A program made the position numbers and the translations under genes. From assembly GCA_964624765.1 (NCBI GenBank), contig CAZUZO010000011.1:1-37433 (forward strand): 37,433 bases of DNA, given 5' to 3'. Below, in pieces: positions 1-7,981 of the stretch. Each line of letters starts with the position of its first letter. The stretch's first letter is position 1. The notes under the pieces are model-generated. The model was given only the letters and a program-made list of their open reading frames with translations. It made no database searches and had not been told where the DNA came from. The DNA comes from JAGTVB01 sp964624765. Lineage in GTDB: Bacteria; Pseudomonadota; Gammaproteobacteria; HK1.

Positions 1-56
1 CAACCGACCTTCGCCCTCTTACAGAGAGCCTTCCACCGATCAACACAGATGGTTAG

Positions 57-1298
57 CTATGAGTGACGTCTAAAAATAAGCGTACCGTTCGTGCCACCGA
101 AACCGAAGGAGTTCGTTAAGGTAATATCGATCTTCATTTCACGAGCAACGTTGGGTACGTAATCGAGATCACACTCTTCATCCGGTGCCTCGAGGTTGAT
201 GGTCGGGGGGGCAACCTGGTCTCGAATGGCCAAGATACAGAAGATGGCCTCCACGCTGCCCGCCGCGCCCAGCAGATGTCCTATCATCGACTTGGTTGAA
301 CTCACGGCGACATCGGGCGCGTGAGGTCCAAACACCTTCTTAATAGCCAAGGTTTCTGCGACATCACCCGCTGGCGTAGAGGTGCCATGCGCATTGATGT
401 AATCGATATCCTGGGGGCTTAATCTCGCATCCTGCAAGGCCAACGCCATGCAGCGGCTAGCTCCACGGGCATCTGCCGACGGCAGCGTGATGTGGTAAGC
501 ATCGCTGTTCTTGCCGTATCCGAGCAGCTCCGCGTAGATCCGAACTCCACGCGCCTCGGCTATCTCATAGGCTTCCAGCACCACAACGCCCGCCCCATCG
601 GCGAGCACGAAACCGTCTCGCCCCTTGTCCCAGGGCCGACTGGCCTGCTCAGGCGCATCGTTTCGTGTCGACAGCGCCCGCGCTGCCGCGAAACCTCCTA
701 GTCCCATGGGGCAGGTAGCCATCTCCGCGCCACCCGCTATCATGACATCGACGTCCCCACGTTCGATCATGCGCGCGGCATCACCGATGTTATGGATGCC
801 GGTAGAGCAGGCGGAGACGATGCCATAGTTGGGGCCTTGTATGCCGTAAAGTATGGACAGATTGCCCGCCACCATGTTGATGATGTTACTTGGAACAAAA
901 AACGGGGAGATCTTACGAGGACCACCGGAGAGGTAGGCGTCATAGCCCTTCTCAATTCCCGGCAGACCTCCGATACCTGATCCGATGGCGATACCCACCC
1001 GCTCGCGGTTTTGCTCCGTAATCTCCAAGCCAGCGTCCTGAATCGCCTGCACGCTGGCTGCGATCCCATAGTGAATAAAGGGATCCATCTTCTTCAGCTC
1101 TTTGCGCGGGAGATACTGAGACGCATCGAAATCGCGCACCATGCCACCGATGCGGCTGGGAAACTGAGAGGTATCGAAGGTATCGATGAGCGATATACCA
1201 CTCTTTCCCGAGACGATGTTCTCCCAGGTTCCCTCGACGTTAGGCCCAAGAGGCGTGACAAGCCCTAGGCCGGTGACTGCCACACGTCGCTTCAACAC
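57..1298 (-). CDS. fabF: 3-oxoacyl-[acyl-carrier-protein] synthase II
   Basis: Condensing enzyme KASII that elongates acyl-ACP with malonyl-ACP in cytosolic type II fatty acid synthesis. The 413-residue protein has the usual family length and the Cys-His-His triad: C164 in SACSTG, H304 in NAHGTST and H341 in IGHLLGAAG, followed by a C-terminal glycine-rich SFGFGGTN motif. The start is GTG at 1298, with GGAG five bases upstream; an ATG four bases upstream of it is out of frame. It is the last recognised gene of the fab operon and lies 80 bases after acpP, a gap holding a possible attenuator. Identity is very secure. Confidence 0.97.
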   Translation of the reverse strand: MLKRRVAVTGLGLVTPLGPNVEGTWENIVSGKSGISLIDTFDTSQFPSRIGGMVRDFDASQYLPRKELKKMDPFIHYGIAASVQAIQDAGLEITEQNRERVGIAIGSGIGGLPGIEKGYDAYLSGGPRKISPFFVPSNIINMVAGNLSILYGIQGPNYGIVSACSTGIHNIGDAARMIERGDVDVMIAGGAEMATCPMGLGGFAAARALSTRNDAPEQASRPWDKGRDGFVLADGAGVVVLEAYEIAEARGVRIYAELLGYGKNSDAYHITLPSADARGASRCMALALQDARLSPQDIDYINAHGTSTPAGDVAETLAIKKVFGPHAPDVAVSSTKSMIGHLLGAAGSVEAIFCILAIRDQVAPPTINLEAPDEECDLDYVPNVAREMKIDITLTNSFGFGGTNGTLIFRRHS

Positions 1299-1321
1299 TC
1301 ATACTCCGCTAACACAAAAGG

Positions 1322-1351
1322 TCTCGCACGCCGGAGGCGAGAGAGGCGTGC
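1322..1351 (-). promoter_or_regulatory. Overlapping hairpins between acpP and fabF (possible attenuator)
   Basis: Two perfect stems share bases and cannot form together. One pairs GCACGCC with GGCGTGC (1326-1332 with 1345-1351); the other pairs TCTCGC with GCGAGA (1322-1327 with 1337-1342). In the minus-strand transcript a short TTTT run follows about six bases after the structure. Partial termination or RNA processing here could set the ratio of ACP to FabF. The pairing is seen directly; the function is inferred. Confidence 0.35.
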
Positions 1352-1378
1352 TATCCCCCACTTCACGCTACCCTACAC

Positions 1379-1621
1379 CTACTCCACCTGAATGTGCTGC
1401 TTGATGTAGTCGATAGCCTGTTGGACGGTCATGATCTTTTCCGCCTCGTTATCTGGAATCTCGCAGTTAAACTCCTCCTCCAAGGCCATGACCAGCTCGA
1501 CCGTATCCAGTGAATCGGCACCCAGGTCATCGACGAAAGAAGAATCTCCACTGACTTCCTCTTCCTTGACGCCAAGCTGCTCGACGACAATTTGCTTGAC
1601 GCGTTCTTCGATAGTACTCAT
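1379..1621 (-). CDS. acpP: Acyl carrier protein
   Basis: Small acidic carrier that holds growing acyl chains on a 4'-phosphopantetheine arm. The protein is 80 residues, with the modification site at S37 in the DDLGADSLD motif, followed by the acidic VELVMALEEEF helix II that docks partner enzymes. The start is the ATG at 1621, giving the family N-terminus MSTIEERV; GGAGG lies about nine bases upstream. A longer in-frame reading to 1645 would add eight residues not seen in the family. It has a 133-base upstream gap from fabG with its own candidate promoter. The enzyme that activates it, AcpS, is encoded at 13294-13677. Confidence 0.98.
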   Translation of the reverse strand: MSTIEERVKQIVVEQLGVKEEEVSGDSSFVDDLGADSLDTVELVMALEEEFNCEIPDNEAEKIMTVQQAIDYIKQHIQVE

Positions 1622-1667
1622 TACGTAGCTGTCCTCCCTCACCATGAACCTGCGTTGGTTCGGCGTT

Positions 1668-1695
1668 AGTTTATTGCAAAAACATCAACTTGCAA
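1668..1695 (-). promoter_or_regulatory. Candidate sigma-70 promoter for acpP
   Basis: On the minus strand TTGCAA (1695-1690) is followed after 16 bases by TAAACT (1673-1668). The predicted start of transcription near 1661 would give a leader of about 40 bases that includes the strong acpP ribosome site. An extra promoter inside the fab operon fits the need for far more ACP than enzymes and is known in E. coli. Assigned by motif only. Confidence 0.45.
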
Positions 1696-1754
1696 CTAGC
1701 GGTCAACCAGCAAAGCATTGGCGGCTTCGCCTGTCGAGCTGAAAGCCCGCTGCA

Positions 1755-2504
1755 TTAAGACATATACATACCACCGTTAACGTGAAGCGTTTCGCCAGTG
1801 ATATAGGCAGCCCCAGGAGACGCAAGAAACAACACAGCCGCAGCGACTTCCTCGGTGCGGCCGAGGCGATTGAGCGGAATCTGGCGGACCAGCGTGTCAC
1901 GCTGATCGGGAGATAAACCCTGTGTCATGTCAGTATCGATGAATCCCGGGGCCACGGCGTTGACGGTAATCCCGCGCGAGCCCAGCTCGCGCGCCAGTGC
2001 TTTCGTGAAGCCAATGACCCCAGCCTTGGCCGCGCAATAGTTGGCTTGACCGGGGTTGCCACTAGCGGCCACAACCGAAGAGATGTTGATGATTCGACCC
2101 CTGCGCGCTCTCATCATGTGTTTCACGCAGATCCGAGACACGCGAAAGACGCCGGTCAAATTAGTGTCCAGCACCGCTTCCCATTCCCGGTCCTGGGTGC
2201 GTAACAGGAGATTATCCCTGGTAACTCCAGCGTTGTTAACCAGTATCGTTGGCAACCGTTCCTCGGTTTGTAAGCGAGCAAACAGCGCTTCAACCGAAGC
2301 GGTGTTGGTGACATCGAGCACGATGCCTCGTCCCACGATTCCGCGCTGATGAAACCGCTCAGTGATCCCTTCGGCGCCCTCGGCAGTGGTACCGGTCCCG
2401 ATAACCCACGCCCCCTCGGCACCGAGGAGGTCGGCGATCGCCGCCCCAATACCCCGAGTGGCCCCCGTAACCAGAGCCACCTGCTCCGCCAACATCATGG
2501 CCAT
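1755..2504 (-). CDS. fabG: 3-oxoacyl-[acyl-carrier-protein] reductase
   Basis: NADPH-dependent short-chain dehydrogenase that reduces 3-oxoacyl-ACP to 3-hydroxyacyl-ACP. The Rossmann motif GATRGIG is at residues 14-20, NNAG at 90-93, and the catalytic Ser-Tyr-Lys set is S143, Y156 and K160 (YCAAK). Length from the first ATG is 249; ATGs at codons 3 and 4 are also possible, and codon 4 gives a length closer to the E. coli enzyme. It starts three bases after the fabD stop, so translation is probably coupled. Function is secure; the exact start is not. Confidence 0.96.
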   Translation of the reverse strand: MAMMLAEQVALVTGATRGIGAAIADLLGAEGAWVIGTGTTAEGAEGITERFHQRGIVGRGIVLDVTNTASVEALFARLQTEERLPTILVNNAGVTRDNLLLRTQDREWEAVLDTNLTGVFRVSRICVKHMMRARRGRIINISSVVAASGNPGQANYCAAKAGVIGFTKALARELGSRGITVNAVAPGFIDTDMTQGLSPDQRDTLVRQIPLNRLGRTEEVAAAVLFLASPGAAYITGETLHVNGGMYMS

Positions 2505-2507
2505 CGC

Positions 2508-3509
2508 TTAGGCACCCGTGTACCCCAGGGCTGTGGGCAACGTCGCTAAACCGGCCTTAGGTTCCAGTAAGGAGCTGGTCTGTTCGAGGGCCTTCTTCAG
2601 GCTCTCCACATCGTAGGCTGGAAGGGCCGTCAAACCTCGATCGATACGCTTACAGAGCGCCGCAAGCACTTTGCCAGGACCACACTCCACAACGAGCTTG
2701 GCCCCCCGGCGCGCAAGTGCCTGTACTGTTTCTGTCCAACGCACTGGACTCCCCAGCTGACGGCCAAGGGCCTCGCGGATTCTGCGTGTGTCCGAATGAA
2801 CAGCGACATCGGCATTGTGAACGACAGGAACCAACGGGCGGTTGAATTTAACAGCTGCGAGCCGCTCGGTAAACTGCTCTGTTATGGCTTTCATCAACGG
2901 GCTGTGGGCAGGAACACTCATCGGCAACACCACGGTACGCTTAGCACCGGCCTGCTGCGCGAGCTTCAGGGCCCGTTCCACCGCCGTTGCATGCCCTGCC
3001 ACAACCACCTGCCCAGGCGCATTGAAATTAACCGGAACAACCACCTCTTCTTCCGCAGCAATCCCGCAGAGAACCTGGACTTTCTCATCCGGCAAGCCCA
3101 ATATGGCAGCGATGGCGCCAACACCGTGAGGAACAGCCTCTTGCATCAAGCGTCCGCGGTCGGCAACCAGGGTAACAGCATCACGGAAATCCAAAGCTCC
3201 CGCGCAAACCAGCGATGTATATTCCCCCAGACTGTGCCCGGCCATCACGCTCGGTAACGGGCCGCCCAAAGAGCGCCAGACACGCCAAACGGCAACACCC
3301 GCGGTCAGCATCGCAGGCTGCGTTCGCTCCGTGGCCATCAACGCCCGCTCCGGCCCTTGCTGAACGAGGTGCCACAAGTCATATCCCAGCGCCTCAGATG
3401 CCGTATTGAATGTCCGTTCAACCTCAGGCTGCGTTTGGGCCAGGGTAGCCAACATGCCTACCGATTGGGACCCCTGACCCGGAAAGACAAATGCAAGTTC
3501 TTTGGCCAT
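2508..3509 (-). CDS. fabD: Malonyl-CoA:ACP transacylase
   Basis: Transfers malonyl from CoA to ACP, supplying the extender unit for FabH and FabF. The 333-residue alpha/beta hydrolase-like protein has the GQGSQ motif at 11-15, the nucleophile S93 in GHSLGE, R118 that binds the malonyl carboxylate, and H202 in VPAHSPLM. AGGGAG lies about ten bases before the ATG. It follows fabH by 31 bases and nearly touches fabG. The C-terminal tail after about residue 300 is a variable extension of the kind normal for the family. Confidence 0.97.
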   Translation of the reverse strand: MAKELAFVFPGQGSQSVGMLATLAQTQPEVERTFNTASEALGYDLWHLVQQGPERALMATERTQPAMLTAGVAVWRVWRSLGGPLPSVMAGHSLGEYTSLVCAGALDFRDAVTLVADRGRLMQEAVPHGVGAIAAILGLPDEKVQVLCGIAAEEEVVVPVNFNAPGQVVVAGHATAVERALKLAQQAGAKRTVVLPMSVPAHSPLMKAITEQFTERLAAVKFNRPLVPVVHNADVAVHSDTRRIREALGRQLGSPVRWTETVQALARRGAKLVVECGPGKVLAALCKRIDRGLTALPAYDVESLKKALEQTSSLLEPKAGLATLPTALGYTGA

Positions 3510-3540
3510 TGCGTAAAAACTCCCTGCAATTCATTCGCTA

Positions 3541-4497
3541 TTAATATCTCAATAGGGCAGAGCCCCAGGTAAATCCTCCACCGAACGCTTCCAGCAACAC
3601 GGTCTCGCCTCGGCTGATACGCCCGTCACGTATCGCCACATCCATGGCCAGTGGAACCGATGCCGCTGAGGTATTGCCATGTTCTTCAATGGTCAGAATA
3701 ACCCGCTCCATGGGCATACCCAACATCTTTGCCATGGCGCTTATAATTCGAATATTGGCTTGGTGCGGAACCAACCAGTCCACATCACGGCGGTCCATGT
3801 TGTTGGCCGCTAAGGTCTCATCCACGATTCGACCCAGCGTTCGAACGGCGATCTTAAAGACCTCGCTCCCCTGCATCCGCACGTAAGGGGGGTGTTGGCT
3901 ACCGTGGAAAACGCCGCCATCGACGTACAGTAGATGCTCATATCGCCCATCTGCGTGCAGATGCGTCGACAAAATGCCCGGTGTATCGCTCGCCCCGAGG
4001 ATAACCGCCCCCGCACCATCACCGAACAGCACGCAGGTGCCGCGATCAGTCCAGTCTAGGATCTTCGAGCTCGCATCAGCGCCGACCACCAAGGCGCACT
4101 TGGCAACCCCCGTTCGAATAAACTGATCGGCTATGCTAAGGGCATAGATAAAACCGGTGCAGACTGCCTGGACATCAAATGCGGGACATCCCGAGATGCC
4201 GAGCCGTGCCTGTAATCGGCAGGCAGTAGCTGGGTATATCAGATCCGGTGTTGTGGTGCCGAGCACAACAAAATCGATGGCTGCTGCGTCGATACCGGCG
4301 GCTTCTAACGCTCGGCGCGAAGCATGCTCTGCGAGATCGCAGGTGGTCTCCCCAGGAGCCACGATGTGGCGCTCACGGATGCCGGTTCGCTCTCGAACCC
4401 AGGCATCGTTGGTATCGAGCAGCTTTTCCAGCTCCGCATTCGTCAACAGTTGTTGGGGAAGATAGCCTCCTGTGCCCAGCACCCGCGAGAAGGTCAC
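3541..4497 (-). CDS. fabH: 3-oxoacyl-[acyl-carrier-protein] synthase III
   Basis: KASIII starts fatty acid synthesis by condensing acetyl-CoA with malonyl-ACP. The 318-residue thiolase-fold protein shows C113 in AVCTGF, H245 in VPHQANIRI and N275 in HGNTSAAS, with the family end FGGGFTWGSALLRY. The start is GTG at 4497, and its GTGA overlaps the plsX TGA stop by four bases, a typical translational coupling. Identity is secure. Confidence 0.97.
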   Translation of the reverse strand: MTFSRVLGTGGYLPQQLLTNAELEKLLDTNDAWVRERTGIRERHIVAPGETTCDLAEHASRRALEAAGIDAAAIDFVVLGTTTPDLIYPATACRLQARLGISGCPAFDVQAVCTGFIYALSIADQFIRTGVAKCALVVGADASSKILDWTDRGTCVLFGDGAGAVILGASDTPGILSTHLHADGRYEHLLYVDGGVFHGSQHPPYVRMQGSEVFKIAVRTLGRIVDETLAANNMDRRDVDWLVPHQANIRIISAMAKMLGMPMERVILTIEEHGNTSAASVPLAMDVAIRDGRISRGETVLLEAFGGGFTWGSALLRY

Positions 4498-5516
4498 ACG
4501 GCCTCCTTTGTTGTCAACACCGACTCTAGACGCTTGCTAATTCTTGCCGGCACATTTTTTTGCACTTCCGCGATGGCTTCCCTGATCGCATTGGCGAAAG
4601 CAAACGCATCGGCTCCCCCGTGGCTTTTAACCACGATACCTCGAAGCCCGACAAGGCTGGCGCCATTGTAACAACGGGGATCGATCTTACGCCGGAGCTT
4701 GCTTAGCACAGGTCGTGCCATGAGTCCGGCTAGGCGTGCGTAAAGGCTTGCCGTAAATTCTTGTTTGACATAATGACTGATCATGTGGGCGACGCCCTCG
4801 CTCGATTTGAGCGCGACATTGCCCACGAATCCATCACAGACGATGACATCGGCAGCCCCGCGGTAGATATCGTCTCCCTCGACGAAGCCGACATAGTTGA
4901 GCTCACTTTGCATCAATAACCGTGCCGCTTCTCTGACACGTTGATTGCCTTTTATTTCTTCCTCTCCGATGTTGAGCAATCCGATCCGTGGGTGAGCAAT
5001 ATTATCGACAGCGTTGGTCAGCACCGACCCCATGACGGCGAACTGAAATAGCTGGCCAGGGGTTGAGTCCACATTAGCACCGAGGTCCAAGAGATGGGTG
5101 TGCCCACGAATGGTCGGCAACGCCGAAATGATGGCCGGGCGATCGATACCGGGCAAAGTTCTCAGCACAAACCGTGCCGTCGCCATCAAGGCCCCCGTAT
5201 TGCCGGCGCTGACGCAGGCATCAGCGAGGCCTTCCTTGACCAAATTCAGAGCCACTCGCATTGACGAGTCTTTCTTGGTGCGAAGAGCCTGCGAGGGGGA
5301 GTCATCCATTGCAACGGTCTGCGAGGCATGGCGAATACTCAAACGAAGGTTATCGCTTGCTCCCTGCGATCCGATGGCGCGCTCCAGCCTCGGTGCCTCG
5401 CCGACCAAAACGACGTGCAAGTTTTCATGCTCGGCCAACACGCTCAAGGCCGCCGGGACGATCACGGTCGGGCCGTGGTCGCCGCCAAATGCGTCGAGGG
5501 CAACGGTGATGGTCAA
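4494..5516 (-). CDS. plsX: Phosphate acyltransferase PlsX, TTG start
   Basis: Converts acyl-ACP to acyl-phosphate, the donor used by PlsY in membrane phospholipid synthesis; it acts at the inner face of the membrane. The 340-residue protein begins with the family signature VALDAFGGDHGP and carries the conserved SDGFVGN-like segment as CDGFVGNVALKSSEG. The start must be TTG at 5516: an in-frame TGA lies two codons upstream, and the family motif begins within five residues. AAGGG about ten bases upstream, at the rpmF 3' end, can serve as ribosome site. It is followed by the fabH overlap. Confidence 0.96.
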   Translation of the reverse strand: MTITVALDAFGGDHGPTVIVPAALSVLAEHENLHVVLVGEAPRLERAIGSQGASDNLRLSIRHASQTVAMDDSPSQALRTKKDSSMRVALNLVKEGLADACVSAGNTGALMATARFVLRTLPGIDRPAIISALPTIRGHTHLLDLGANVDSTPGQLFQFAVMGSVLTNAVDNIAHPRIGLLNIGEEEIKGNQRVREAARLLMQSELNYVGFVEGDDIYRGAADVIVCDGFVGNVALKSSEGVAHMISHYVKQEFTASLYARLAGLMARPVLSKLRRKIDPRCYNGASLVGLRGIVVKSHGGADAFAFANAIREAIAEVQKNVPARISKRLESVLTTKEAV

Positions 5517-5523
5517 CCCTCAT

Positions 5524-5700
5524 TCACCCTTGATCGGCCGTGACTTTCTTGCCTCGGTAGAACCCCCCTCGGCTGACATGGTGACGCAAATGGGTCTCAC
5601 CCGTTGTCGGGTCGATGGATATCGCCGGCAGGGGCAGGTGATCGTGGGAACGCCTCATGCCTCGCTTCGAACGGCTCTTGCGGTTTTGTTGTACGGCCAT
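5524..5700 (-). CDS. rpmF: 50S ribosomal protein L32
   Basis: Basic 58-residue protein of the large ribosomal subunit. It starts MAVQQNRKSRSKRGMRRSHD and ends GGFYRGKKVTADQG, matching gammaproteobacterial L32, with the histidine-rich THLRHHVS stretch before the end. The ATG at 5700 has AGGA seven bases upstream. It sits 19 bases after yceD and seven bases before the plsX TTG. The yceD-rpmF-plsX order is conserved from E. coli onward and couples ribosome and lipid supply. It is easily missed because it is under 60 codons. Confidence 0.96.
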   Translation of the reverse strand: MAVQQNRKSRSKRGMRRSHDHLPLPAISIDPTTGETHLRHHVSRGGFYRGKKVTADQG

Positions 5701-5719
5701 GGGATTTCCTAAGTTTGTG

Positions 5720-6238
5720 TCACCGTCGGCGCTTCAGGCGATTGAGCGCTGCAAACGGCGTGTCCTTCGTGTCAAAATGAGATGTTCCACTGGCATCTGC
5801 CTTATCAGCCCCCGGACACTGATCCTTGGGATGCATGGGAGCGATGGGCAATGCCAGTATCAGCTCATCCTCAATGATAGGGGCCAAAGGTAGAGGGCTG
5901 TCCTCTTGAGCCACCAGCGGCTCGTAGCCCGGTTCTAAATACTCCTGGGCCGTCGCCGTTGGGATCAATCCAAGGCGCACCTCGCAGTGAGCTAACCACG
6001 GCAGTGACTCGAGACAGCGCTGACACACCAGGCGTAGTTCACCCTGGATCAGACCTTCAACGCATAGGCACCCTTTGTTCCCGCGCCTAAAGCGCAGCTC
6101 GACCCTCATCTCGCCCGCAGTACTGTACAGGGACTCGGCGAGACGTTCCATCCGTGCGACAGGGATTCGGCCCTGCAGGGACCGCCCGGAGCGCGCAAAC
6201 TGAAGCGGAAAGATAAGCTCCGGCAAGCCCTTTGACAT
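5720..6238 (-). CDS. yceD: YceD/DUF177 family protein (23S rRNA accumulation protein)
   Basis: Protein of the DUF177 family, linked in E. coli and plants to 23S rRNA accumulation; the mechanism is not settled. The 172-residue sequence has the conserved CQRC pair (C72, C75), an acidic EDELILALPIAPMHP segment near 120-135, and a basic C-terminus. It opens the fab operon. There is no recognisable ribosome site upstream of the ATG, and a candidate -10 box ends only ten bases before it, so the message may be leaderless. Confidence 0.93.
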   Translation of the reverse strand: MSKGLPELIFPLQFARSGRSLQGRIPVARMERLAESLYSTAGEMRVELRFRRGNKGCLCVEGLIQGELRLVCQRCLESLPWLAHCEVRLGLIPTATAQEYLEPGYEPLVAQEDSPLPLAPIIEDELILALPIAPMHPKDQCPGADKADASGTSHFDTKDTPFAALNRLKRRR

Positions 6239-6248
6239 AACCGCGTAA

Positions 6249-6277
6249 TATTAATTAAGGTAACCTACATTAGTCAA
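6249..6277 (-). promoter_or_regulatory. Candidate promoter of the yceD-fab operon
   Basis: On the minus strand TTGACT (6277-6272) and TTAATA (6254-6249) are separated by 17 bases. The predicted start of transcription near 6242 is only about four bases from the yceD ATG. The 57-base divergent gap to maf is the most AT-rich sequence nearby and must drive both genes. The maf-side promoter is not clear. Motif evidence only. Confidence 0.4.
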
Positions 6278-6295
6278 AAGTAATTCGCTTTCCCT

Positions 6296-6907
6296 ATGTC
6301 ACAGTTGAAGCCTGAGAGTTCCCCGACGGTTGTCCTCGCATCCGGCTCTGCATACCGGCGCCAATTGCTGGCACGCCTTGGAATTCCTTTCTTGGTTGTA
6401 TCCCCTGAACTTGACGAGCGCCGGATCGAGCCGGAAACGGCTTCCGAGCTCACTCGACGGTTGGCTGAAGCGAAAAGCAACGCGGTGCGCGATCGCCACC
6501 CCAATGCGCTCATCATCGGCTCCGATCAAGTGGCCGTACTCGATGGAGAAATACTTCGAAAGCCCGGTAGTTTGGAGGCAAACATCAAGCAACTGATGGA
6601 TTCCTCCGGACACCCAGTCCAGATCTTGACCAGCCTCTGTCTTCTAAACGCGCGAACGGGACGTATCCAGATGGATACGGTCTCGGCAACGGTGCATTTT
6701 CGGCTACTTTCGCGTCCCCAGGTCGAACACTATGTTCGCCGCGAACGCCCATTTGACTGTGCAGGGGGCTTCAAATCGGAAGGGCTAGGTATCGCCCTTT
6801 TCAGCCGCGTGGAAGCGTATGACCCCACCGCACTGGTAGGCCTCCCGCTGATATCGCTGATCAAAATGCTGGACAATGAGCGGTTAGATGTGCTCAAAAC
6901 CGCTTAG
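6296..6907 (+). CDS. yceF: Maf-like nucleotide pyrophosphatase, YceF type (7-methyl-GTP pyrophosphatase)
   Basis: House-cleaning nucleotide pyrophosphatase; the YceF branch of the Maf family hydrolyses m7GTP in E. coli. The 203-residue protein has the substrate loop ASGSAYRRQLL (15-25), the catalytic IIGSDQV segment at 73-79, and the FKSEGLGIALF and TALVGLPL motifs shared with YceF. It is divergent from yceD, as in E. coli, and convergent with sppA. No clear ribosome site precedes the ATG. The first base of a degenerate inverted-repeat stretch coincides with its stop codon. The subfamily call rests on context and motifs. Confidence 0.92.
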   Translation: MSQLKPESSPTVVLASGSAYRRQLLARLGIPFLVVSPELDERRIEPETASELTRRLAEAKSNAVRDRHPNALIIGSDQVAVLDGEILRKPGSLEANIKQLMDSSGHPVQILTSLCLLNARTGRIQMDTVSATVHFRLLSRPQVEHYVRRERPFDCAGGFKSEGLGIALFSRVEAYDPTALVGLPLISLIKMLDNERLDVLKTA

Positions 6908-6977
6908 AGCTTGGTGGAAAACCGACTTAATGTGCGCTCGATCTTCGCCTATGACATGATCCTGCCGCGTGGAACCT

Positions 6978-7964
6978 TCACCTAAGCTCGATCGAGGAGA
7001 AGCTGAGGACAGTCGGCAATAACCGAGCCACGGCCATGCCGATATGCTCCGCGAAGCGATCCAGGTAGCTCTGCTTGGGCGTAAAGTCAACGAGAGTCTC
7101 GGCGCCGATCACTTCCTGGGCCACAGAGTGGGCACTTCCAACGGCGTCTGCTAGACCCAACTCCATGCTTTTCTCACCGCTCCATACGAGCCCACTGAAG
7201 ATCTCCTCCCCGCCCGTCAAGCGCGCGCCTCGTCCGTCTCTGACAACCTCGATGAACTGACCGTGCAGCTCGTTCAAGATGGCCTCTACATGTCGGATCT
7301 CATCTTTGTTGATAGGCGAAAATGGATCCAGGAACCCCTTATGCTCACCGGCGGTGAGGAGTCGACGTTCGATCCCGAGCTTGTCCATCATCCCCACAAA
7401 GCCAAAAGAGTTCATGAGCACGCCGATCGAGCCCAGCACGCTAGACCTGTTAACGAAGATTTTGTCAGCCGCAACGGCCACATAGTACCCGCCGGAGGCG
7501 CACACGTCGGTCACGACAGCGTACAGTGGAATTTCCGGGTGCAGCGAACGCAATCGACGCGCCTCTTCATTGATGTAGGCCGCTTGTACTGGACTGCCAC
7601 CAGGGCTATTGATACGGACGATGACCCCGACGGTGTCTTGATCAGCGAACGCGGCTCGTAAGCCGGCGATAACCCGATCGGCGCTGGCCTCGCTGTTCTC
7701 TGTGATGAGTCCTTGCACGTCGACTAAGGCGGTGTGCGGCTTCGATTTGCCCGAGCCAAGCCAATCGTCGGGCAGATAGACGACGAGTAATACGCTGGCA
7801 TAGGCCAAGATCAAAAACCGAAAAAAAACGCTCCAGCGACGAGCACGGCGCTGCTCCTTTAGGGCGGAGGCAGCGAGATCGGTGAGGACCTGTCGTTCCC
7901 ACCCACTCGCTGCCGCATTGGGCTCTTCCACACCTGAGGTAGGCGTTGAGTGACTCTGCTGCAT
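6978..7964 (-). CDS. sppA: Signal peptide peptidase SppA, short (36K) type
   Basis: Membrane-bound serine protease of the S49 family that degrades cleaved signal peptides. The 328-residue protein has an N-terminal cytosolic tail, one membrane segment at about 46-66, and a single S49 domain. The predicted catalytic dyad is S157 in CASGGYY and K209 in GEHKGF, with NSPGG at 119-123. It is about half the length of E. coli SppA, so it is the single-domain form that must oligomerise to build active sites. It follows the HAD phosphatase by 17 bases and is the last gene of the rluC operon. Confidence 0.94.
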   Translation of the reverse strand: MQQSHSTPTSGVEEPNAAASGWERQVLTDLAASALKEQRRARRWSVFFRFLILAYASVLLVVYLPDDWLGSGKSKPHTALVDVQGLITENSEASADRVIAGLRAAFADQDTVGVIVRINSPGGSPVQAAYINEEARRLRSLHPEIPLYAVVTDVCASGGYYVAVAADKIFVNRSSVLGSIGVLMNSFGFVGMMDKLGIERRLLTAGEHKGFLDPFSPINKDEIRHVEAILNELHGQFIEVVRDGRGARLTGGEEIFSGLVWSGEKSMELGLADAVGSAHSVAQEVIGAETLVDFTPKQSYLDRFAEHIGMAVARLLPTVLSFSSIELR

Positions 7965-7981
7965 TCTGGGCTCCTACGCTA

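Noticed and set aside
1..56. Possible start of a pabC-like gene downstream of fabF on the minus strand (GTG at 46).
   Set aside because: Only about 15 codons are inside the window and they do not clearly match the PabC N-terminus; no ribosome site is visible.
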